From Paralvinella palmiformis (taxonomy: Eukaryota; Annelida; Polychaeta; Terebellida; Alvinellidae): a stretch of 64,000 bases of DNA. This document shows positions 1-10,314 of this stretch, in pieces. The notes beneath the pieces were generated by a model that worked only from the letters and a program-made list of their open reading frames with translations, was not told where the DNA came from and did not search any database. The stretch spans positions 83,501 to 147,500 of the forward strand of contig JAODUP010000012.1 of NCBI GenBank assembly GCA_025642065.1, read 5' to 3'. A program made the position numbers and the translations under genes. The stretch's first letter is position 1, and each line of letters starts with the position of its first letter.

Positions 1-290
1 GCTATCATTATTTTATACTTAGAACTGTTATCAAGTAGATAATGAACATGTGATTTTTCGAGGTTATCATCTTAATCGATATCATAATGAAATCATACAC
101 TACACATTGATCACCTTAAAGCATTACGGTTGACTACAGATAAACATCTTATTAATCAATTACTACTTATTTTAAGTACTGATTATAACTGGATGTATGA
201 TGTTCATTCCAACTAAGAAAGTTCTTAAGGAAAAAGTTATTATATCCAAGATTAGAAGACATCAGATTGAAGCAACGCTGATGTATGCAT
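1..290. other. AT-rich flank, no gene seen
   Basis: AT-rich sequence upstream of the tRNA gene. No open frame, repeat array or splice-framed exon was recognised here. Confidence 0.5.
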
Positions 291-364
291 GGCTCCGTGG
301 CTTAGTTGGTTAAAGCGCCTGTCTAGTAAACAGGAGATCCTGGGTTCGAATCCCAGCGGGGCCT
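291..364 (+). tRNA. tRNA-Thr (anticodon AGT)
   Basis: A complete cloverleaf can be folded by eye. The 7-bp acceptor stem pairs GGCTCCG (291-297) with CGGGGCC (357-363), with one T-G wobble. The D arm spans 300-316. The anticodon stem CCTGT/ACAGG encloses the loop CTAGTAA, with anticodon AGT at 325-327. The T arm is CTGGG-TTCGAAT-CCCAG (340-356). Base 364 (T) is the discriminator. No intron is present. The internal B box (GGTTCGAATCC) is perfect and a T4 run at 384-387 can stop RNA polymerase III. AGT (read as IGT after deamination) decodes threonine ACN codons. The gene looks intact and functional. Unlike the SINE heads elsewhere in the window it has full stem pairing. Confidence 0.95.
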
Positions 365-2937
365 GATGTGTGGTCAATACTTATTTTATATTGCACAAAC
401 AGTGTTTTGGCCTCGGCGTATACAGTTGATCTTTGATCTAAGGAGTTGTTATTCTAGATTAATATCCGGATGAACTTAATTGATCCAGGACACATACCAC
501 GTTTTTTTTAATAGTGTCGTGTAATCTCCTTGACTAAGACAAAACAACACTAAACGACTTATTTGCATCTATGCGTTGGCTAAAGCCCATCTGACTCATT
601 CCATGGATGCTGGGTGGGAAAACAAACTGTTAAATTGATGATAATACAAACCACAAAATACCTGGTTATTAGTAACGTCCTCGTGTGTTCTCTATAGTCA
701 ATGGTAGTCTAATCATTCATTCTAATAATAAAATCCCTCAAACCAAGATTATCAGTAGATCTATGTCAGCTTTCATTCAACTAGTTTTTCATCTAATAAA
801 GTTGGGGTTTTCGTGTTGAATTTGTTTTATTATAGCAGTTTATAATTGTTGTTATCATTGTTGTTATCATTGTTGTTGTTGTTGTTGTTGTTCTCGTACT
901 TCTGTAACAGAAGTTACATCTTTGTGTAATCCATATTTCGGGGAAAAGGATACTTGATTCTTCCGGCTAAGACGCATCTACATAAAGGAAGTCATGATAA
1001 AAACATGCCGGAATTTGCCAAAGAATAAGAACTTCATGTATACATCTAGATGATTCTTAGATCGTGGTTTATCTACTTCTATGTGTCTTGAACAGCAAAA
1101 ATAAGATGGCGTCTCATCATTTTAACAATACTTCGTAAAATCTAAAGGGAACGAATCAAATGTTGCTTAGAAGTGCGTATTAATTATAGAAACAAAAGAA
1201 TGTAGACAAGATCAAACAAACCTGTTCGAATTCGCAAGGAACTCGATTATCAGTAATACAGAAGACACCAGTCATATTATTATAAATACGGAAATTATTT
1301 AAAGTGGAAAATTAGTTTAACACGACTAGTAGCCATTTTGTCCATTAAATCGTTAATAGATGAATAGTTTCATCGATAAGGCAGTCAAATGTTATCCAAC
1401 CGTTCACTTGTCAACTTATAAACAATGATAGTTGTAACAGTAAGGACTTTATAAGGCCCTGATGCCGGTCTTACTTAGGACCATTGACCTGTCAATGCTT
1501 AGAGCACACGACTACAGTAAAGGGCGTATGGAATTTACTGTGAGATGAAACATCATCACGCAACAACCAGTAAGAGTGAAATTCGAACTTGGCTCGTTTG
1601 TTCGAAGAAGGTGATGTCGCTGAGAGCTTTAATGAAGGAATTATTTCTTGATCAATCATGACTGTCATACTCGGGGATGTTGCTCGATCAATGGATCATT
1701 GGATAACATTTTATATCAACGAAGGAACTGTGATTCTCAGATGATGGCAAATCATCAGATATCCAGCTTCTCTTCGGTTTATCACAGAAACGATCTTGGA
1801 ACCAAAGACGTGTTCCACGTGACTAAGGAAGTTGCTGAAATGGTACCACTGTTAAAATGATGATACTCAAATATAGATAACCGAAAAACCAAAGTTCTAG
1901 TTGTAGAAACAAGTGTTGCTCACCTTGGTAGTATTCTTCATAATAACTGTGGAATACAAAAAATCAGGTTAATTCTCTATGCGTGTAAATCCTGGTACGA
2001 CCAAGTATGAAATTGACCGCCTATTTAAACTTCCATTGCTGAGGCAGTGAGGGGAAATGCAAACTCTTGCTGCTAAGTTAAAGTAACAGTTTATCACAAC
2101 AAGCCATTATTATTTTTCTCTTGACTAATTCATCATCATCTAATGGTTAGTTTCTTAGTTACTGATTCTTAAAAATTAAGACTCAAACATTCTGAAGGAA
2201 AAGTTAAGCAACCTTATCCATGGTTAGCTCCATTTTCATTTAGTACAACCTCACAGTAAGAATGTTTCAAAGGCGTCAGATATATTTCTGTGAATCATTT
2301 GTGTATAATAATATTTCATATTGAAATAGGAAAACATCACAATGATCGTTCTCATCAGTTTGTACAGGTACAGTTAGCAACTAATTGCTGTTACTGGTTT
2401 GATTATCCTCAACGGTGGTCATTATCTGGGACATTTGACAGATGGGTTACTTTAATACTGATTTATGAAACATCCCACAGACATAACCCATCCCACAAGT
2501 TTATTTGGGAAACATTCTAATATCCAACAATAATGTTTAAGTCTCCCCTTCTTACTCTTGTATAGATAGTACTTGTTATAACTGTTATTCATTTCTGATA
2601 TAAATGCATTCACGGCTCAGCTACGAAAGCCTACAATAGTGGAAGATATGTAATGTGATTATGAGATTTTATAATATTTGAACTATTTGTTAAAATAAGC
2701 TGTGATATTTTAGAGTTTCTTATTTTTATCTACGAAAAAAATAATGGTGTTATTAGTGATGCCATCATACAGAGACGATATGAATGAATGTCATTATGTA
2801 GTTATCTTGGTATTATTACAACATTTTATTAAATACTACCAACAACTGATTAGTTTTTGTTACTAAAAGATAGTTTAACAAACTGCATCAATGTAAAAGA
2901 TGTGAGCATCTTTGGTGTTATTATGGAACAGACATGG
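365..2937. other. intergenic DNA, no gene recognised
   Basis: AT-rich DNA with only short unconvincing frames. It holds a (GTT)n-like run at about 845-893. I see no exon with matching splice sites on either strand and no recognisable protein. Confidence 0.5.
845..893. repeat. (GTT)n microsatellite, interrupted
   Basis: Repeats of TTGTTG with two interrupting ATCA units, ending in seven clean GTT units. Confidence 0.8.
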
Positions 2938-3022
2938 AGCCATTCCATTTTATCAATTCCAATTCCACTCAATTCCATTTGGTCAATTCCAATTCCACCT
3001 CAAATTTTTCAATTCCAAGTCG
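2938..3022. repeat. short pentamer/hexamer minisatellite (AATTCC-rich)
   Basis: Repeated CAATTCCAATTCCA blocks with variants, roughly six degenerate units. This is simple tandem sequence and the open frames across it are by-products. Confidence 0.7.
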
Positions 3023-3084
3023 TTTTTTTCCCCTCTGACTCTTTTTGCCTACTACTTTTTACCACAAGTAGGTACTCCGAGTAT

Positions 3085-3126
3085 CTACTTGGAATACCTA
3101 CTCCAAGTAGTTTATATTCCAAGTAG
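3085..3126. repeat. inverted repeat, 12-bp arms
   Basis: CTACTTGGAATA at 3085-3096 is the exact reverse complement of TATTCCAAGTAG at 3115-3126. A further CCAAGTAG lies between the arms, so a stem-loop could form in DNA or RNA. Confidence 0.75.
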
Positions 3127-5380
3127 GATTGTTATCGAAGAAATATTTCTGAATTTAAAAATAATTTGTGGATTTAATTTAGTTTTGCCCGTTCTAAACA
3201 TTAAATGGGGGTAAATTCCTAAATAGCAATATCTCTCTATAGATTACAAGCATGATATATGGTGATGTCAGTGTTGTGGGCGGAGCCAATGGTATCCAGA
3301 CTATTGTAATTGGTTAAATGCTCACATGGGGTGCCACCTGTGCATATCTTATAAATATATATATAAGAAACAAACTTCTGGATTCCTCTTTCCATACTGC
3401 TCAACCCCCCCCCCCTACCAGTGGTGGGGAGGAGTTTCTCAACCACTCCAACATAGAGGCTGTGCTGAATAAGCGACAGCTTGGGGATTCTCCAACTGTA
3501 GATGGAACACCAACTGTATATTTGTCAAAATCACTGTTCTTTTATTGAAATGATGTGACTATTCACATGCTAGAACATTAATACACTGAAAACGTGACTG
3601 TTTTGACAATACCGACTGTTGACCAACAGAAAACAGTACTATGTGTGAGTCAAGCACCAACACACACACATGCATGCACACACTTACATACGTATGCACA
3701 CATACATGCGGGTAAATTTGAAACTCACACAATTTACATCACAAAACATGTATAAATACATAACCGCTAGCTTTCACAGGTGTCACATCACATACAAATA
3801 CAGCATTGGGTAAATATCACTGGACTTACAACATAAGTTACCAGGTATAAGTTCATGTCACCACCTGGCAATAGACTGATAGCTGATTACGCTATACCGG
3901 TCCATAACACAAATGACTGTGCCAAAGTTTCTTTTATAATCAATCAACACAGTGCTACATTATTCTGTAGATGTGCACTCTAGAACGATCTGTTGAAATA
4001 GCAGACATCATGTTTAATCAGGCTTTTAACACAGATGGCTAGAAATATTACAATGCCCCTTAATCATAATGTATTATCTACTTCAAATGTTCACTGAAGC
4101 TACCTTTAATATCTAAATCCTAGAATTACTGGAAAGTTCAGTAGAGAAAACTGTATGCCACACATATAACAAACTCAGACCTGTGCCACAGTGAATGTTG
4201 CACAACTCATTGAAGGCTAGTGGTATTAGAGCTAAGAAACATACAATAAAAGGCACAAATAAATATATTCCACACTTTCTGGCTTGGAACCATAGCAGCA
4301 TCAAATGTCGAGCTCCTGTACAAATATAGACTAGATTACAATTATCAACATAGTAGATATAATGTACATCCCATTCCATGTACATGCCTCACAAACCAAC
4401 AACAGTTAATGGTGCACACTACCAGCCATGGATTACAAAATCCACATCTTTGTGCTGCCACGATCAGAAAGTTCAGGCAGTAACAGAATCGTGTGCCATA
4501 GTTCATTGAACAATAACAACTGATACAGGACTCAATGCTGACAAGACATAGTACTGGGTTGACACAAACACCTATAATACTTTTGATCAAATGCTCTCCT
4601 GTACAATAAATTCTTAAGTTTAATATTCACATTAAAATGCTTAGTGAACAAAATATTTACTGAAGTCTGTCATTCATCTGTATTCAATAATCTAACAAAC
4701 AACAAAAGCTTATTGATACAGATACATCTGCTCCAGTTCTCCCGACATTAATCCTGTCTTCGATTTTTTTATCATCTTACCGGTACATGATATAATGAAC
4801 ACATATCAGAACAATCTACCAGATCTGTGCTTAATTTTGGCAATGCCATCATAACGTTCCAGTGCAAAACTAATTAATGAGCTAAATAAATATTTTGGCA
4901 GATGTACTGTGGCAGTGATACTAAAATTGATATGATTTCATCTACAGACAATGGATCTCCAAGTCGGAGTGTTTAAGTAAAGTTCAAAACCACACTAATT
5001 ACTTCGTCTTTAAACCGAGACAAAAGACAACAAAAGAAGTGTTTAAATGCAACCAATTTCTGTTATTTAATCATTTCACTGGTGCCACATTTAAAGGCAA
5101 TTTTTTGTTCAGTAATGAACTGACTAATTATAACCAGCATCATAAGCCAAATTTTATATCACTGATAAACATCAAAATAAAAAGAAAGTAGAATAACAGA
5201 CATTATTCTCCAGAAACTTTGAGTATAGCACATTTAGGTCATCAAAAAAGCATTTGACATTAGTGAAAATGCACTGTAGCTCATGTGAGTGGCTATGTTT
5301 TATACACAGACATGATCAAATCACATTTACGGCAGCTTTGTACAATATACACATATGTACATCTTGCTAAGAGGAAAATG
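3127..5380. other. 3' flank of teneurin; possible 3' UTR
   Basis: This lies directly downstream (minus sense) of the teneurin stop codon. Part may be 3' UTR, but no boundary can be fixed from sequence alone. Minus-strand AATAAA hexamers occur at 5381-5386 and again at about 3541-3546. The two overlapping minus-strand frames at 4113-4590 have no recognisable domain and I do not call them genes. A C-run of about 11 bases lies near 3405. Confidence 0.4.
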
Positions 5381-5386
5381 TTTATT
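5381..5386 (-). promoter_or_regulatory. candidate polyadenylation signal (AATAAA)
   Basis: The minus strand reads AATAAA 22 bases past the teneurin stop codon. Using it would give a very short 3' UTR, which is unusual for teneurins, so a distal site such as 3541-3546 is equally possible. RNA evidence would be needed to decide. Confidence 0.3.
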
Positions 5387-5407
5387 TACAATTCTCTATT
5401 TCTTTCA

Positions 5408-6267
5408 TCACCTAGATGCTCGGACAAATCTGATGTTTTTAGGGTCATCTGCCAGTTGTGGATATTTTGTAATATCTCTTACAGTATGTCCTTCATAGCC
5501 AGAAACCTTGCCCTGACTAAGAAGTTCCTCTCTTTCTGTTCGTGACCATACATTGATGGTCTGCTTGTTGCTCTGAACGAGTTCACGCTCAATCTTCCAA
5601 GCATTCTCTATTGCACGTTCTCTTGCATGTGCCAACACACGATGTCTTTCTTCTTGCACATTGGTGCCATAGCGCAGGTTTATTACCGTGTGATTGCCAT
5701 GCAAACGTATGTCAACGTATCTCATTATTTCTGGTGTGTCGTGATGTCTGTGCACAGTGATGTTGACACCTTGTATGATCTCTTCAGCTCTCAGTGACAG
5801 AGCCTTTACATCATCAACTGCTTCATTAAGTGTCCTCTTCACAAAGTAATGTACATCCCTTCCATGTATGGTGTACTGTAGATCGACGATCGCCGAGTTG
5901 TTAAGGAGGACAGTTGCCAATTCTGCCAGCTCCTCATTGGCTGAATCCAGAATGTCTACCATCACCCTGTCATCTCGGTTGGACAGAATGATGCCAGAGC
6001 CAAAAATATAAGGAAATGGGGAGAAGGCTTTGATTACTTCGCTGTCTCTTCTGTCACGCCTTGATGTCACCTTGGAACGTGGCACAGTGGAGAGTTCTAC
6101 GAAGTTTTCCATGTCCCTTTCGAAGGCACACTGGAACGCTGATGTGACTGGTATTAAACGCTGATCGCTGGTCATGACTGGGTTAGCTTGGATGTGTCCC
6201 GAGAAGCTCACTGCTGGCATTAAGCTGGCAATATCATATCCCATCATCACCAGCCAACTCACAAAAT
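5408..6267 (-). CDS. Tenm: teneurin exon 26: Tox-GHH domain and C terminus, stop
   Basis: Residues about 2562-2847. The acceptor is cacttttgcag at 6268 and the exon enters with two bases completing GAT (Asp). It begins with FVSWLVMMGYDIASLMP, the linker seen after the Rhs core in all teneurins. It continues through a basic patch RRDRR (6047-6061) into the toxin-like domain (FGSGIILSNRDDRVMVD, then IHGRDVHYFVK) and ends in the family's tail (SGYEGHTV, YPQLADDPKNIRFVR). The tail corresponds to the vertebrate TCAP region but ends ASR, without the GRR amidation signal. In teneurins this domain is related to bacterial polymorphic-toxin nuclease folds and sits outside the YD barrel. Whether it has any activity here cannot be told. 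Confidence 0.95.
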
Positions 6268-9200
6268 CTGCAAAAGTGATCAAACACATCAGCTATATTA
6301 TTTGTGCATGACCTTGAATAATAAAAACAGATACACAAATTGTAACAGAAACTTTACATAACATGAAATGATAATTTCTGAATGAGCTGATAGAACCTAC
6401 CAGTTTTTAAATTATCTTGCAATGAGTTCGGGTTGACCAGTGGATGTCTGTACATGTTCAGGGTCTCTGGATGGTCCATGATGGTTTCTATAGAATCCAG
6501 AAGTTTATCATAATCAGCTGATGTACGCCTGCCTATGTTTGGATCATAGACTTTGTTACCCAAGAAGAGCAAGCCTGTGATGTGATCAACGATACCAGAT
6601 TTGTAGCTGAGCGGGAATGAGAAATCTGGTGCTGAGTCACTCATCAGTTGACCTAAGGGATCATAGGTCATCTGCTTTATAACACTACCAACAGAGTTCA
6701 GGATGAGAATTGGCGATCCCATTGGATCGCATACAATGTAATAAACACTTCCATCTCTCTCCATTGCAAACAGATGGCCGTGATTATCATAGTAAAAAAC
6801 TGTAAACAGTTTTGATGTGTGATCATAAACATGTGTAATCCTATCACGGTGTTCCAGATCTGCATAGAAGAACTGTGTTGTGTAACCACCCATGGCATCC
6901 TTCCGCCCAACCAGGTGTCCAAATGGATCATAAAAGTAGTATATGTCATATTTGCCCATCTCAAATGCCCTGACCAGTTCACCAAGGGAGTTGTACTCAA
7001 ACACTTCATGATCTCTCTGAACAAGGAAGCCATCCTTGTCAAAGATAAATGACTCATCGCCACTCATCTCAATTTGATTTTTGGCATTAATTTCCACCAC
7101 TCGGGTCTGTTGATGATACATCATCTTTATGATGTTGCTATTTGCATCTGTCTCGTATGTCCACGTTGTCTGACCATTGACAAGTACTTCAACAATATTG
7201 CCATCAATATCGTAAACGTATTCATACGATTTGAGATCACTAGAACCAACTTTCCTTCTCCAGAGATATACACGATTCAAATTGTCATACTTACCTCCAT
7301 CGTACATCCAATGTAATTGTTGAAACGATAGAAGGCGTCAGTGTATCTGCCATAGGCATCAAATTCCTGGGTCACTTCGACATTGCTATCTCTCATAATT
7401 TCATGATGAATTTTGGGGTATTCAAAGCTGAAACCCTTCACTCTGGCCAGACGCCCGGTGGTAACATTATACGTCAAGTTGTAAGGATTAAAGTGTTTGC
7501 TGCCGAGTGTCGCTTCAAACACTGCAATCCTGAAGCTGGCATCATACTGATAATGAAAGTTAGCATTCAGGAAGTTCAAGTCTTCACCATAGAATTCAAC
7601 AGCCTGAGATTTAATTAGTGCGTCTCCCGGTTCATAAACAACTGAACAGTTGTACTTGAATGGCACAGGGTTGTAAAGTTGTACACTGTGCACCATCTGG
7701 GTAGCATCATAGTAACTATAGCGAATATCAGACCAATCAAACATGATGTTTTGTAGCTGGCCAAAGCTAGTATAAGAATATGTTACACGTCTGTGTTCAC
7801 TTGGATACAGCACCTGAAAATATAGATTACAACTATCACTAAAAAAGAAAAATGAGAATTTAAAACTTTTCATGGATGATGATGATGATGATTGATGTTT
7901 TACAACCACTTATGTTCACGTGGTAGACTAAATGGGCCAAGCAACCTCCAAAGATAATGAAGTGAAGTCGAAGATGAAACACCCTTCAGATATGCCCACA
8001 CCAAGATTCAAACTCAGGTGGTAGTGATCAGTGGTTCAACACGCTACCAATTAGACCAAAGAGGCAGGATACAGTTATGTATTTAAGTGTCACATAACAT
8101 ATTTGTATCAACGAGTACATATTTATAAACTGACCTGTATTAGATGCCCACCACTGTCATAGTCCTTGATGTATTTGCCATGAGCCTCTGGAGGCAAATA
8201 CATCTTACGATACATGCCCAATGTTGTAAGGCTATGAAAATGATGCTTGCCAAGACTGGGCATAATGGCTGCCTTCAGATTGCCATAGCTGTCATAATGA
8301 AATACATACTGCTTGCCACTGGGCAGGATGACATCACTTGGCTGTGAATAAATGAGTAACTTCCAGGTAATATTTTGACAACTGATGATCAAACAACATC
8401 ATACCATAAACAATTTTAGACAAAGGTTTTATACAACCTTCAGCAAGAAAATATCATCTAAAAGTAGAAGAAATTCACGAGAAAGACTACTGAAAAGACT
8501 ATTTTATTACACCTTTTACACTACAAATCTGATCACCTTATTTCCAGTTTTGTAAATGAAGCGGTACAGTGCTCGTCCACTGAGTTTCTTCTCCACAAGG
8601 TGACCCAGTTTATCATCGTAAGCATTGACGATACTCATCTCACCATAATACCACCCAGTCATGTGACCCTGATCGTTGTACGTTACATTTAGGCCTTGTA
8701 CAGGTGGGTCAGGTAAGACTCGTATCACCTGTCCAGCGCTGTTATACTGAATGATAAACATCTCCTCCCCATCATGTCTGATCACAGTCTCTGTGTTTGT
8801 AAGACGATCATATTCCAAGGTGACAAGATTCTCACCATTTATCTGACAGAAAAATATATAAGAATTTATGCCAATAGGAATTTACCAGTAAAGATCAACA
8901 AATGGTATAAGTATGTCAACTTTTCAGAATGTGTGTATATGTATTACATACATACATACATACACGTTTGTATATATGTATGTATGCATACATGCATGCA
9001 TTCATGCACACATCTCCAATAAAAATGTGTAAAGCATAATACATTTCTGTTTGTTTTAATTCTCAAACATCAGTAATTTTTCTTGATTAGATTATAATAA
9101 TTATTGTTGCTAATTATTAATAATTAATAAATAGTGAAATTTTAATTTCACATCAGTTACTCAAATATAAAACAAGATCATTTGAAATAGTGGATGGCGG

Positions 9201-10275
9201 AAGCATTATTTAATTCCATATTAACAGATAAGGCATTGATGGGCATAAAATGCTTTTGTATCTCTTTTCATAGCACAGACTTGAATCCAGCTAATAACAG
9301 ATTCAGTGTACAGCAGAACAAAGCACACTACACAAACGTATACAAATGGCACGATAACACATTTAACATTGACGTTTATATACACATGTTAGTGCAAAGC
9401 AAAAAGATGTTTACATCACTGTTACAGCACAGACCTTTTCAAAAATGGGGACAAATATGCTATATGTGAATGCTAATGAAATGCACTCTGCTAAGAGGAC
9501 CAGTGTTATAGTAAAGTGGTCAAGAATAACACCTTCGATAACTGGTAGATAAAAATAACAGAAGAAACAAAAGAAATAACAGTTAGCACACATTCTTATA
9601 TAGGTCACCAAAGACCAAATATTCTGGGAATGATATGCTAACTGTAATACCAATACCATAACTCACCCGAGGTTCTCAATTAGTGTGATTAGTGAGCGAG
9701 AACACATTACGCGTAACAATTTTGTTAGGAGCCATCATAGTAGGCACCAGACAACGGGTTAAACCTACCATGAGCACTTTGCCGTCATAACCCGAGGAGG
9801 CATGCAGGGGGGAGGAGTCCCCGTATGCTCGTAGGCGGCTGCCAGCATGCACATCTGTGTTGCCTACCCTCATACGGCGGCCAATCTTCCTGACCAGTTT
9901 GCGGTTCTCTGCGGTTCGCTCACGTCTCAGGTAATACCGCCATTCGAGCTTGTGGACCATGTTGTCGGGCAGGATGATCTTACGTTTTATGTGGAGAGGC
10001 TGATCAGTGCTGAGTAGGGGATGAGGACTCGTCTCCAGGGTGATGGCCATGTTGAATGGATACTCAACGACAAGGGAGCCATCATGTAGGTAAGATATCT
10101 TCATCACAGAGTTGTCTGAAATATGAACAGTAACTTGATGTTAGTTCACTCCATCTAATAAGCTTCTCACTTCTTGTGACCATATTGTGTGAGGGATTTC
10201 AACTGTATCCAACGTTATTTACCAAAGATCTTGTAGCCAGTGAGGAGAAGATGTATTAATCATTCAGAAAGATCA

Positions 10276-10314
<39 letters not shown>

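Noticed and set aside
4113..4590. Two overlapping minus-strand Cys-rich frames
   Set aside because: Downstream of the teneurin stop, AT-rich, no splice framing or domain; likely chance frames in a 3' UTR or intergenic DNA.
7250..7296. Explaining the frame break by a tiny intron starting at GTAAGT (7294-7289)
   Set aside because: Any acceptor downstream would delete the conserved YDNLNRVYLW segment; the phases are instead satisfied exactly by one missing base.
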